A DNA stretch of 64,000 nucleotides. It comes from Saprospiraceae bacterium. Lineage in GTDB: Bacteria; Bacteroidota; Bacteroidia; Chitinophagales; Saprospiraceae. A program made the position numbers and the translations under genes. The DNA lies in the NCBI GenBank assembly GCA_020630955.1, contig JAHDIE010000005.1:91712-155711 (forward strand), written 5' to 3'. The notes below the pieces were generated by a model that was given only the letters and a program-made list of their open reading frames with translations, was not told where the DNA came from and searched no databases. Of the stretch, positions 30,697 through 39,760 are shown one piece after another. Position 1 is the first letter of the stretch; each line of letters opens with the position of its first letter.

Positions 30697-31380
30697 TTAA
30701 AAATCAAATTTATAACCAACTCCTTTTACAGTTTGTATATATTCACTTCCTATTTTTTCTCTCAATTTTCTTATGTGCACATCTATTGTTCTATCTCCAA
30801 CAATTACATCACTCCCCCACACCTTGATTAGAATTTCTTCTCTTTTATAAACTCTGCCTGGCTTAGCAGTTAATAACTTCAGAAGCTCAAATTCTTTCTT
30901 TGCTAAAGTAATTTTTTTATCATCAATTTGAAGGTTGTAATTTTCAAAATTTACTTTCAATGAACCAAATGTTTTTACACTTTCCTGAGTTTGTTTGAGA
31001 TCAGGATGTCTTCGTAATATGGCATTGATACGACTTAAAAGTACCCTCGGTTTGATAGGTTTTGTGATAAAATCATCACCTCCTTTATCCAATGCAGTTA
31101 TTTGTGTAAACGAATCAGATCTTGCCGTTAGGAAACATATTAATAAGTTTTGCAATTTTGAAATGGATCGAATCTTTTCACAAAGTTCTACTCCATCCAT
31201 TTCAGGCATCATGATGTCTAATAATACTAGCTGGGCATCAAATTTTTGTAAAACGCTAAGGGCATTTTTACCATTTGAAGCAGTCCTCACATCATATCCT
31301 TCCTTGACAAGATTATATTGTAAAAAATGAAGAATATCCTCTTCATCATCAACCAACAATATTTTAGGTTTAGTAATCAT
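30697..31380 (-). CDS. OmpR/PhoB-type response regulator
   Basis: 227 residues. The receiver domain has the acidic pair Asp11/Asp12, phospho-acceptor Asp55 in LVLLDIMMPEMDG, and the conserved Thr and Lys (CFLTARSD, DDFITKPIKP). The C-terminal winged helix has the usual end GDRTIDVHIRKLREKIG followed by YIQTVKGVGYKF. Partner of the PhoR-like kinase encoded immediately downstream. The set resembles the PhoB/PhoR-type pair common in this phylum; the regulon cannot be read from the sequence. Confidence 0.95.
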   Translation of the reverse strand: MITKPKILLVDDEEDILHFLQYNLVKEGYDVRTASNGKNALSVLQKFDAQLVLLDIMMPEMDGVELCEKIRSISKLQNLLICFLTARSDSFTQITALDKGGDDFITKPIKPRVLLSRINAILRRHPDLKQTQESVKTFGSLKVNFENYNLQIDDKKITLAKKEFELLKLLTAKPGRVYKREEILIKVWGSDVIVGDRTIDVHIRKLREKIGSEYIQTVKGVGYKFDF

Positions 31381-31441
31381 GATCGAGGCACAATAAATAA
31401 AAAATAATCAACAGTACAACATATTCAATATTAACTAAGTA

Positions 31442-31777
31442 TTAATTTTTTTTCGCATTCTTTTGATTTAAAAGATTCGACACACTATCCATGATAGAAC
31501 CAAACAATACTTTATCATTTTTCAAATTAGACAAATACTCATCTAGTTCTTTAGGCGTAATCTTATACAATTGATAAAATTCATCACTTAATTTTTCACG
31601 AACACTGTCTTTTTCAGATTTATGTGTTCTTCCAATAAAAGACTCCATATAATACATATCGGCCAATCTTTTTATCAATTCATCTTTGTCTTCAATTTCA
31701 AAAGTATCCGGTGGTGCTTCATTTTTACATGATGCGAATAAAAAAAGAAGAATTAGGGGTAATAATTTAGCTTTCAA
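31442..31777 (-). CDS. DUF4296 lipoprotein
   Basis: 111 residues. Signal LLPLILLFLFASC places the lipid-modified Cys at residue 17. The remainder is a small helical domain (IKRLADMYYMESFIG, FYQLYKITPKELDEYLSNLK) matching DUF4296, a Bacteroidota-specific family of unknown function. It starts with TTG (31775-31777), overlapping the TGA of the SixA-like gene as TTGA; no ATG is available before the lipobox. Its place between a phosphohistidine phosphatase and a two-component pair is noted but unexplained. Confidence 0.8.
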   Translation of the reverse strand: MKAKLLPLILLFLFASCKNEAPPDTFEIEDKDELIKRLADMYYMESFIGRTHKSEKDSVREKLSDEFYQLYKITPKELDEYLSNLKNDKVLFGSIMDSVSNLLNQKNAKKN

Positions 31778-32271
31778 TAGATGACTTTTTTGGGAAATAA
31801 CAATTTCATCATTTTACAGTTATCTGGAAATACTTGGGACCATGTTTTAGCATTTGATTCAAATTGTGCAATACCACAGGTTGGAAGATTATCTAAATGA
31901 CCGTTTGAAAAGTGATTTACCAAATAGGTAAACCCTGGATTATGTCCGAATATTGCAATTTTTGAATATTCTTCAGGAAATTGATGGATAATATCAATTA
32001 AATCATCAGTACTTGCGTGGTACAAACCTAGATCAATGTCTATTTCAGATTGGATCTCGTACAGACCATGAAATATTTTTGCTGTTGAAAGTGCCCTATT
32101 CGCAGGACTTGAAACTATATATTCAATTTCAGCATCATTCATTTCTTTTAAATATTCTGCCATTTTAGGTGCATCATGAATTCCACGCTTATTTAAAGGT
32201 CTATCTATATCTTTTAAATTAAGATCAGACCAACTGCTTTTTGCATGCCTGACTATAAAAAATTGCTTCAT
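31774..32271 (-). CDS. SixA-like histidine phosphatase
   Basis: 165 residues. The catalytic RHG-type motif is IVRHAKSSW (Arg8, His9), followed by DRPLNKRGIHDAPKMAEYL, the SSPANRALSTA segment and a C-terminal His in IFGHNPGFTYLVN. This is the small, stripped-down histidine phosphatase fold of SixA, which in E. coli removes phosphate from a phosphohistidine in signalling or PTS proteins. It is the first gene of a run (sixA-like, DUF4296, response regulator, kinase) and could tune phosphorelay output, but it may act on an unrelated small molecule. Confidence 0.88.
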   Translation of the reverse strand: MKQFFIVRHAKSSWSDLNLKDIDRPLNKRGIHDAPKMAEYLKEMNDAEIEYIVSSPANRALSTAKIFHGLYEIQSEIDIDLGLYHASTDDLIDIIHQFPEEYSKIAIFGHNPGFTYLVNHFSNGHLDNLPTCGIAQFESNAKTWSQVFPDNCKMMKLLFPKKVIY

Positions 32272-32298
32272 TGAACATCATATTGTGCTAGTAAACCA

Positions 32299-32306
32299 CA
32301 AAAATA
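32299..32306 (-). promoter_or_regulatory. Possible -7 promoter element for the SixA-like gene (TATTTTTG)
   Basis: On the minus strand the octamer fits TAnnTTTG and lies 28 bases before the ATG at 32271. No clear -33 TTTG is seen at the right distance, and one such octamer is expected by chance every one to two kilobases in DNA this AT-rich, so support is weak. Confidence 0.3.
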
Positions 32307-32334
32307 TGCATATATTTATCAGTTAAGCCAGCTG

Positions 32335-33984
32335 ATGAACTTATATCTAAAAAATATCGAGCAAAACACGGAGGAAAACCTATGGTTAGAAGGTGAATCA
32401 TTGTTCGAAAAGGAGGGAACGTTTAAGAAAACAACAAAAATTTCAAAAACACTTTGGAATATCATTTTAAATGATAAATCTGAATTGGAAGTGGAAATTC
32501 TACTTCGAAGCAACAAACCCAAATTTACCTGCGAGTGTGAGCACTTCTATAGCAACGGAAATTGCAAACATATTGTAGCAAGTCTAATCCATATTAAAGA
32601 AGAAATTTCCCGTAAGGAGCTTGAAAGAGAAAAAGCCAAAGCTAAAGAAAATGCAAGAAAAGCAAGAGAAGCCAAATACAATATCAAAGCAATATTAGAT
32701 AAGGCTCATCCAGAAGAATTAAAGCGTTTTGTTAGAGCCTATGCCAGTATGGAGAATTCCTTTTCCTTGGCATTAAAAGGTCATTTTGCAAACAAAATGG
32801 ATTTGGACAATAATGATCAAAAATATAAACAGCTTCTTGACTCAGCCGTAAAACCAAAGAACTTCAAACATTTAAACCTAAGTACCACAGAAAAAAAAGA
32901 TTTTTTTAGATTGGTGGATAGTTTAACAAGCCAAGCTGAAGATTGCTTAACCCTAAAACAGTATCGAGAATGTAAATACATTCTAATACATGTACTCGAC
33001 AAAATCTTCTACATCAGAAAAAATTATACGCATAATCCCAAAAGACTTGCTGCAAAAGAAAATGAGATTTTAAATTTCTTGGAGGACTTACTACAAGAAA
33101 AAATGCCTCCCGAATTGTTTTCAGAAATCTACTCTAATTTGGTTGAACTAGTCAATAGGTCATACTATGTTCCTGTGGACAACAATATAATTTTAGCATC
33201 AACAAAACACATTGAATTTAGCAAAGAGGACATTGAAAACATCATTGAAAAAATGATTCCATTCATCAATGATAAAGATGAGACGAATCACAATTATTTG
33301 CTCAGTTGCCTATATTTCTATCCAAAGAACACAGAGGTCTTAGATAAATTGTTGAGTGAAATTAAACTTGATACACTAATTTTAGGATTGCAGCATTTAT
33401 ATAAAATGGGGCAAATTCCATTATTGATGATTTTATTGAAAGGATTGAAATCAAAAAAAGTAAAATCAAAGGCTTTAAATATACTTGCGTGCAAAGTTTA
33501 CTTTGGTGTAAATGCAATTAATGATGGAATCTATTATTTAAAAAGTCTATTGATTGATGATAAAGAGATCAGTCTAGCCATTGGCATGACAAACTTTATT
33601 GCAGAAGATTTAGTTGATCAACATCTAGATGAATTAAACAGTATTTTTGAAAAAAGTGAGCTGTATGATCTTCTTAAATATTATAAAAATACAGAACAAG
33701 TTGAAAAGATTGCTGAAGCCTTAAAAGATAATGCTGAGCTTCCTTTATTGTGGGAATACGACGACTTAATTTTAGAATTAGGTGAAGATATATTATTCGA
33801 CCTTTACCTCAACACATCTAAAACACATCTGAATAATTATATAGGATCCGCAGGAAGGGATGCAATCCTTACATCTATGAATCGTCTCAATAATTTAGGT
33901 TTAAAAAAAATGAGAAATAAATTGCAAAAAGAAATAAAAGAAAATTTTTCACATCGAAAATTAATTGCAAATATTTCAAATTAA
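32335..33984 (+). CDS. SWIM zinc-finger protein of unknown function
   Basis: 549 residues. A SWIM zinc finger lies near residues 60-85 (FTCECEHFYSNGNCKHIVAS: CxC then CxH). A highly charged coiled-coil stretch follows (KELEREKAKAKENARKAREA), then a long helical region likely forming an alpha-solenoid (FVRAYASMENSFSLALKGHF and similar pairs). SWIM fingers bind DNA or proteins and usually sit at the N-terminus of SNF2 helicases in Bacteroidota. Here no helicase motif follows. Its stop lies 4 bp before pgmB, so it appears to lead the maltose operon. Whether it regulates that operon is unknown. Confidence 0.75.
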   Translation: MNLYLKNIEQNTEENLWLEGESLFEKEGTFKKTTKISKTLWNIILNDKSELEVEILLRSNKPKFTCECEHFYSNGNCKHIVASLIHIKEEISRKELEREKAKAKENARKAREAKYNIKAILDKAHPEELKRFVRAYASMENSFSLALKGHFANKMDLDNNDQKYKQLLDSAVKPKNFKHLNLSTTEKKDFFRLVDSLTSQAEDCLTLKQYRECKYILIHVLDKIFYIRKNYTHNPKRLAAKENEILNFLEDLLQEKMPPELFSEIYSNLVELVNRSYYVPVDNNIILASTKHIEFSKEDIENIIEKMIPFINDKDETNHNYLLSCLYFYPKNTEVLDKLLSEIKLDTLILGLQHLYKMGQIPLLMILLKGLKSKKVKSKALNILACKVYFGVNAINDGIYYLKSLLIDDKEISLAIGMTNFIAEDLVDQHLDELNSIFEKSELYDLLKYYKNTEQVEKIAEALKDNAELPLLWEYDDLILELGEDILFDLYLNTSKTHLNNYIGSAGRDAILTSMNRLNNLGLKKMRNKLQKEIKENFSHRKLIANISN

Positions 33985-33988
33985 AAAC

Positions 33989-34663
33989 ATGAAGGTTGAA
34001 GCTTGTATTTTTGACTTGGACGGAGTTATTGTTGACACTGCCAGATTCCACTATGTTGCTTGGAAAAGAATAGCTCAATTATTCGGTGGTGATTTGAGCC
34101 TAGAACAAAATGAGAAACTAAAAGGAGTGAGTAGAATGGGATCACTTGAATATATTCTTAAAGCCAACAACATCCAAAAGTCCCATGAGGAAAAAAGCGA
34201 ATTAGCAAAATTAAAGAATGAATGGTACCTAGAGTTAATTTCGTCAATTGACCAGTCGGAATTATTGCCAGGTGTAATAAATTTATTAACTGAACTAAAA
34301 TCCTTGAAAATTCCATTAGCACTAGGTTCTGCCAGTAGAAATGCTATCAAAATACTTCATAAAATAGGTGTTGATCATCTCTTTCATACCATGATAGATG
34401 GCAACCTTGTTGAAAAATCCAAACCTGATCCAGAGGTGTTTTTAAAAGGAGCAAAAAGCTTGGGTATTAAACCAGCTAATTGCATCGTTTTTGAAGATTC
34501 TTCAAAAGGCATCGAAGCTGCTATTTCAGGAGGTTTTATCCCTGTTGGTATAGGTGAAGATTCAAATTTAAAAAATGCCACAATTATTTACTCAGGATTT
34601 CAAAACTTAACTTTTGATACAATTCTCACTGATATTGCAAAAGCAAAAAGCAGAACTCCATGA
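33989..34663 (+). CDS. pgmB: Beta-phosphoglucomutase
   Basis: ATG at 33989 gives MKVEACIFDLDGVIVDTARF, the expected HAD start; an earlier in-frame ATG at 33965 would overlap the SWIM gene. 224 residues. HAD motifs: DLDGVIVDTA (nucleophile Asp and acid/base Asp), LGSASRN, and KPDPEVFLKGAKSLG then VFEDSSKGIEAA. The cap has the KGVSRMGSLEYIL segment typical of PgmB. It turns beta-glucose 1-phosphate, made by the adjacent GH65 phosphorylase, into glucose 6-phosphate. The stop overlaps the next start (ATGA). Confidence 0.93.
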   Translation: MKVEACIFDLDGVIVDTARFHYVAWKRIAQLFGGDLSLEQNEKLKGVSRMGSLEYILKANNIQKSHEEKSELAKLKNEWYLELISSIDQSELLPGVINLLTELKSLKIPLALGSASRNAIKILHKIGVDHLFHTMIDGNLVEKSKPDPEVFLKGAKSLGIKPANCIVFEDSSKGIEAAISGGFIPVGIGEDSNLKNATIIYSGFQNLTFDTILTDIAKAKSRTP

Positions 34664-36963
34664 AACATTATATTGAAAAAAATGCATGGAAAATAATTGA
34701 AAGAGGATTTAATCCAGAGTATAACAAAATAACTGAAAGCCTTTGCTCGATTGGAAATGGAAAGATGGGAGGCCGTGGTAATTTTGAAGAAAGTTATTCA
34801 GGAAAAAGTCTTCAGGGAACCTACTATGCAGGCATTTATTATCCCGATAAAACAAAGGTAGGTTGGTGGAAAAATGGCTATCCCGAATATTTTGCAAAAG
34901 TCCTGAATGGTTGCAATTGGATTGGACTTAAATTAGTTGTCGGAGATTGTGAAGTAGACATTCATCAAGCAAAAATTGAGAGCTTCTATAGAGAACTGAA
35001 TATGCAAGAAGGATTACTTACAAGAACCTGTAAACTAACGCTTAATAACAATGCTCAAGTCGAAATAAAAAGCCAAAGATTTTGCAGCCTGCATCATGAT
35101 GAAATAGCTGCTCTAAGTTATTCGCTAAAAGTTGACAACTTTACTGGGCCGATTAAAATTGAATCATTTCTGGATTTTGATATCATCAATGAAGATTCTA
35201 ATTATGATGAAAAGTTTTGGGATGAAGTTGATGTATCGGAAAGCAATCATTTAATCTACAACCAGGCCAAAACAAAAAAAACTGACTTTCATCTAGGCCT
35301 TGGTGCCTATACTAATATCGAAATTGATAATAAGAAAGTCATACATTCAAGCATTGATAAAAGAAATAAATATATTTCTTCAACCTATAATGTCAATGTT
35401 AATAATAAAGCTTTCATTCAGATTTATAAAAAGATTGTTGCTTGTTCAAGCTTTTATTATCCAACTCAAAAGATTAAAGAACGTGTATTAATACAGCTTA
35501 ATGACATCAAATCTGATTCTTACCATGAATTAAGAACTCAACACACTGAAGCATGGAAACAAAAATGGGACGAAAGTGATATTGAAATAATAGGTGATAT
35601 TGGAGCCCAGCAAGGAATTAGATTTAATATTTTTCACCTCAATCAAACATACACAGGGAAAGATGCTAGGTTGAATATAGGTCCAAAAGGCTTTACAGGT
35701 GAAAAGTATGGTGGAAGTACATATTGGGATACTGAAGCGTATTGTCTACCCTTCTATTTAAGTTCAGCGCCTCAAAAGGTTGCAAAAAACCTTCTCATTT
35801 ATCGACATAATCATTTGCAGAAAGCGATAGAAAATGCAGAAAAATTAGGATTTACAAATGGTGCGGCATTGTATCCAATGGTTACAATAAATGGAGAAGA
35901 ATGCCACAATGAATGGGAGATTACCTTTGAGGAGATTCATAGAAATGGAGCGATTGCTTTTGCCATATTTGATTATATTAGATATACAGGAGATCAAGCT
36001 TATTTAGAAGAATTTGGATTAGATGTATTAATTGCTATAGCTAGATTCTGGAAACAAAGAGTTAATTTTTCTGAAGCCAAGCAGAAATATGTTATCCTTG
36101 GAGTAACCGGTCCAAACGAATATGAAAATAATGTAAACAATAATTGGTATACAAACTATATCGCATCTTGGTGCCTTAAGTTTACAATAAAATCTATTGA
36201 GACGGTCCAAGATCTTTACCCAAACAGATTTTTAGAAATTCTTAGAAAAAATAATTTTGACCTAAATGAAGTAACACAATGGGAAAAGATTATAGACAAT
36301 ATGCATTACCCAACAAGTGAAGAACTTGGCATCTTTTTACAACAGGATAATTTTTTAGATAAAGACCAAACTGTAGTTGCGAAATTAGACCAAGCCAATT
36401 TACCATTGAATCAAAATTGGTCTTGGGATAGAATATTGCGATCAGTATATATAAAACAAGCCGATGTACTTCAGGGGATTTATTTCTTTGAGGAAAATTT
36501 TGACATTGAAACTATAAGAAGAAATTTTGAGTACTACGAACCTAGGACTGTTCATGAATCTTCATTATCTCCTTGTGTCCATGTTATCCTTGCCTGTCTA
36601 CTTTCAAAAGATGAGAAAGCTTATGACATGTATCTTAGGACATCAAGATTAGATTTAGATGATTATAATAATGACACAGAAGATGGCTTGCACATCACCA
36701 GCATGGCAGGTACGTGGATGTCTGTTGTAAAAGGATTTGGAGGAATGCGAATTAAAAATAGCAGACTTTATTTAAATCCAAGAATACCTAAGAATTGGAA
36801 TAAATTATCTTTTAGACTTAATTTCAAGAATACGCTTCTTGCCATCCAAATTGGACAGACCGATATTTCAATAACAAACAACTCTAATAATAAAATAAAT
36901 ATTTCTATATCAGATCAATTAATTAATTTGAATCCAAATGAGACCAAAGTTCATCATTTATAG
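34660..36963 (+). CDS. GH65 maltose/trehalose-type phosphorylase
   Basis: 767 residues, the full length of family 65. N-terminal beta-sandwich (SLCSIGNGKMGGRGNFEESY), linker helices and an (alpha/alpha)6 barrel with FTGEKYGGSTYWDTEAYCLP, ECHNEWEITFEEIHRNGAIA and GVTGPNEYENNVNNNWYTNY; the Glu in GPNEY is likely the general acid. A phosphate site is suggested by VHESSLSPCVH and DGLHITSMAGTW. It splits maltose (or trehalose or a similar alpha-glucobiose) with phosphate into glucose and beta-glucose 1-phosphate. The neighbours pgmB, GH13 and sugar transporter favour maltose. It overlaps both flanking genes. Confidence 0.92.
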   Translation: MKHYIEKNAWKIIERGFNPEYNKITESLCSIGNGKMGGRGNFEESYSGKSLQGTYYAGIYYPDKTKVGWWKNGYPEYFAKVLNGCNWIGLKLVVGDCEVDIHQAKIESFYRELNMQEGLLTRTCKLTLNNNAQVEIKSQRFCSLHHDEIAALSYSLKVDNFTGPIKIESFLDFDIINEDSNYDEKFWDEVDVSESNHLIYNQAKTKKTDFHLGLGAYTNIEIDNKKVIHSSIDKRNKYISSTYNVNVNNKAFIQIYKKIVACSSFYYPTQKIKERVLIQLNDIKSDSYHELRTQHTEAWKQKWDESDIEIIGDIGAQQGIRFNIFHLNQTYTGKDARLNIGPKGFTGEKYGGSTYWDTEAYCLPFYLSSAPQKVAKNLLIYRHNHLQKAIENAEKLGFTNGAALYPMVTINGEECHNEWEITFEEIHRNGAIAFAIFDYIRYTGDQAYLEEFGLDVLIAIARFWKQRVNFSEAKQKYVILGVTGPNEYENNVNNNWYTNYIASWCLKFTIKSIETVQDLYPNRFLEILRKNNFDLNEVTQWEKIIDNMHYPTSEELGIFLQQDNFLDKDQTVVAKLDQANLPLNQNWSWDRILRSVYIKQADVLQGIYFFEENFDIETIRRNFEYYEPRTVHESSLSPCVHVILACLLSKDEKAYDMYLRTSRLDLDDYNNDTEDGLHITSMAGTWMSVVKGFGGMRIKNSRLYLNPRIPKNWNKLSFRLNFKNTLLAIQIGQTDISITNNSNNKINISISDQLINLNPNETKVHHL

Positions 36964-38371
36964 CTTTCTGCTTATATGTTTTTCCTTGATAGTATCATGC
37001 AAATCTGAGCTTGCTAAATCTGAAGTGTCAGATATGGCAAAGGTAAATGAATTACATAAAGACATGATGCCTCCACCAGAACAGCCAACAAAAGGGTTTT
37101 ACCCAAGTTGGATAAAGAATGCAGTAATTTATGAAGTCAATCTACGACAATATACTCCCGAAGGAACAATCAATGCATTCAAAGCACATATTCCACGATT
37201 AGCGGATATGGGAATAGATGTTCTTTGGTTTATGCCTATTCATCCAATTAGTAAGACAAGAAGAAAAGGTAAACTAGGAAGTTATTATGCTGTTTCTGAT
37301 TACAGAGCTGTGAATCCTGAACATGGTACATTGGAAGATTTTAAGTCATTGGTCAGAATGGCTCATGAAAACAACATGAAAGTGATCATTGATTGGGTTC
37401 CTAATCATACTGGATGGGATCATAAATGGATGAAACTTCATCCACAATTTTACACAAAAGGTAAAGATGGAAAGATTACAGATCCTATAGATCCTTCTAC
37501 AGGAGAGCCCTGGGGATGGACAGATGTTGCAGATCTTGATTATGGTAACACTGACTTAAGAAAAGCGATGCTAGATGATATGGAATTTTGGGTTAAACAA
37601 GTTCGAATTGATGGATTTCGTCAAGATGTTGCACATGGGGTACCTTTGGATTTCTGGGTTGAATATAGAAAACGAATGATGAAATATGATCAATTATTTC
37701 ATTTAGCAGAAGCTGAAGTACCAGCACATCGAAATCAAGAATTATTTCATACTTCTTATGGGTGGAGTTTTCATCATTTATTAAACGAAATTGCATCAGG
37801 GAAGAAAGGCGCATCAGAAATTAAAAACTGGTACGACGAAGACAGAAAAAAGTTTATTCGAGGTTTCCATATGCACTTTACTTCAAATCATGATGAAAAC
37901 AGTTGGAATGGAACAGAGTATGAACGATTGGGGCCAATGGCAAAACTTATGGCGGTCTTAACCTGCACCTTTGATGGTACTCCTTTGATTTATTCAGGCC
38001 AAGAGGAGCCTCTAAAAAAGAGACTTGAATTCTTTAAAAAGGATTTAATCCCTTTTGAAAATTATAGGCTAATGGATTTTTATAAAAAATTAATATTAGC
38101 TAAACATAGTAATAAAGCACTTTGGAATGGTCCTTTTGGTGTGGAACCTGAATTCATCAGAGCTGATGATGATATGTTAATTTTCAAAAAAGAAAATGAA
38201 AATGAGGTCGCCATTGTTGTGCTTAATTTCAACAAAGAGCCAATGCAATATAAGCTTCCTTTTGATGTTTCAAATATGGTTGAAGTTATGAGTGGAAAAT
38301 TGAGAAGTTTTAATAAAGATGAAGAACAAAAAATTGATGGATATGGATATCACGTCTTTACAAGTTTTTAA
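36938..38371 (+). CDS. GH13 alpha-amylase family lipoprotein
   Basis: 477 residues. A lipoprotein signal (IIYSFLLICFSLIVSC, Cys21) leads into a GH13 TIM barrel: IIDWVPNHTGWDH, then nucleophile Asp230 in IDGFRQDVAHG, acid/base Glu258 in FHLAEAE and Asp319 in TSNHDEN, so the catalytic triad is complete. A short C-terminal beta-domain follows. As a lipoprotein it should act in the periplasm or on the outer surface, cutting maltodextrins to supply the maltose used by the phosphorylase. The gene overlaps the GH65 gene by 26 bp and is followed 9 bp later by the transporter. Confidence 0.92.
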   Translation: MRPKFIIYSFLLICFSLIVSCKSELAKSEVSDMAKVNELHKDMMPPPEQPTKGFYPSWIKNAVIYEVNLRQYTPEGTINAFKAHIPRLADMGIDVLWFMPIHPISKTRRKGKLGSYYAVSDYRAVNPEHGTLEDFKSLVRMAHENNMKVIIDWVPNHTGWDHKWMKLHPQFYTKGKDGKITDPIDPSTGEPWGWTDVADLDYGNTDLRKAMLDDMEFWVKQVRIDGFRQDVAHGVPLDFWVEYRKRMMKYDQLFHLAEAEVPAHRNQELFHTSYGWSFHHLLNEIASGKKGASEIKNWYDEDRKKFIRGFHMHFTSNHDENSWNGTEYERLGPMAKLMAVLTCTFDGTPLIYSGQEEPLKKRLEFFKKDLIPFENYRLMDFYKKLILAKHSNKALWNGPFGVEPEFIRADDDMLIFKKENENEVAIVVLNFNKEPMQYKLPFDVSNMVEVMSGKLRSFNKDEEQKIDGYGYHVFTSF

Positions 38372-38380
38372 AAGAAATTT

Positions 38381-39757
38381 ATGAGCAATAAACCTCGACT
38401 ATCATTTTGGGATATTTGGAACATGAGCTTTGGTTTTCTTGGCATTCAATTTGGATTTGCCCTTCAAGGTGGCAATATGTCCAGAATTTTTCAGTCATTA
38501 GGTGCTGCAAAAGATGAGATCCCATTGTTATGGATAGCAGCGCCTTTAACAGGTTTATTGGTTCAGCCAATCATTGGATATTTAAGTGATCGAACATGGC
38601 ATCCTCGGTTTGGAAGAAGGCGACCTTACTTTTTAATTGGAGCAATTCTTGCTTCCTTAGCACTTTTTATTGTTCCAAATTCTTGGGCATTATGGGTGGC
38701 AGCAGGTATGTTGTGGATACTTGATGCTTCAATTAATATCAGCATGGAACCATTCCGAGCATTGGTTGCTGACAAACTACCAGAGGAGCAACGAACCAAC
38801 GGATTTATCATCCAAACATTAATCATCGGGATTGGTACCTGGGTAGCAAGTAATCTACCTTGGTTTATCAACAAAGTTTTGAAAGTAGGAAATACATCCG
38901 TTGATGAAGGTGTTGTTGGCCTTAATGTTAAGTATTCCTTTTATGTTGGAGGGATTGTTTTTTTATTAAGCATACTATATACTGTATTTACAACAAAAGA
39001 ATACCCACCAGAAGATTTAGATAAATTCTATAAAGAGAAACACAGAACAAAAGGTCTTGCTCATGGAATGGCTGAAATTTTCAATAACATTTTGAATATG
39101 CCAAAAACGATGATCCAATTGGGCTTGGTTCAGTTCTGTTCGTGGTTTGCTTTTTTTACCATGTGGAGTATGGCCACACCTTCCTTAAGCGAATATATTT
39201 TTAAAGCTCCAGCAGTGAATAAATCAGACTTTGATTTGTCGAAAAGCAGTCAAAAAATAACATTCGAACAGGCAGATCTTGCTTACAATAATGCTGCAGA
39301 TTTAGTTTCATCTTACTTTGGAACCTATGGTTTGATATCGATGTTTGTTGCACTTTTATTGGCCTTTATTACAAGTAAAATTGAAATCAACAGAAAACTT
39401 ATTCATGCAGTATCACTTTGTCTTGGAGGGATTGGATTTATTATGATGTATTACATCACTGAACCTTGGATGTTACATTTGTGTTTTGCAGGTATTGGAG
39501 TAGCTTGGGCTAGTATTTTATCCATGCCTTATGCAATGCTTGCAGGATCTATAGACCCAGAAAAAATGGGAGTTTACATGGGAATATTCAACATGTTTAT
39601 CGTAATTCCACAGATTGTTGCAGCATTAGGTGGAGTAAATTTCAGCTATAAACTATTAGGAGAGGCAACCATAAATACAATGATTTTTGCTGGTATATTT
39701 TTATTTGCAGGAGCAATATTTACAGTATTTGTTCAAGAAGAAAAGTGGTCTTCCTAA
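38381..39757 (+). CDS. MFS sugar transporter (maltose/glucoside:proton type)
   Basis: 458 residues with about twelve hydrophobic segments. The opening LSFWDIWNMSFGFLGIQFGF, the GGNMSRIFQSLGA loop, the LTGLLVQPIIGYLSDRTW segment and the GRRRPYFLIGA loop are typical of the SLC45/GPH-like sugar-proton symporters that accompany GH65 and GH13 genes in Bacteroidota. It should import maltose or a similar disaccharide across the inner membrane. The last gene of the operon; the convergent sensor kinase gene ends 3 bp beyond its stop, so there is little room for a separate terminator. Confidence 0.9.
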   Translation: MSNKPRLSFWDIWNMSFGFLGIQFGFALQGGNMSRIFQSLGAAKDEIPLLWIAAPLTGLLVQPIIGYLSDRTWHPRFGRRRPYFLIGAILASLALFIVPNSWALWVAAGMLWILDASINISMEPFRALVADKLPEEQRTNGFIIQTLIIGIGTWVASNLPWFINKVLKVGNTSVDEGVVGLNVKYSFYVGGIVFLLSILYTVFTTKEYPPEDLDKFYKEKHRTKGLAHGMAEIFNNILNMPKTMIQLGLVQFCSWFAFFTMWSMATPSLSEYIFKAPAVNKSDFDLSKSSQKITFEQADLAYNNAADLVSSYFGTYGLISMFVALLLAFITSKIEINRKLIHAVSLCLGGIGFIMMYYITEPWMLHLCFAGIGVAWASILSMPYAMLAGSIDPEKMGVYMGIFNMFIVIPQIVAALGGVNFSYKLLGEATINTMIFAGIFLFAGAIFTVFVQEEKWSS

Positions 39758-39760
39758 GTC

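Noticed and set aside
33965..33988. Earlier ATG for PgmB
   Set aside because: It would overlap the SWIM gene and add eight residues before the canonical HAD start; the ATG at 33989 fits the family.
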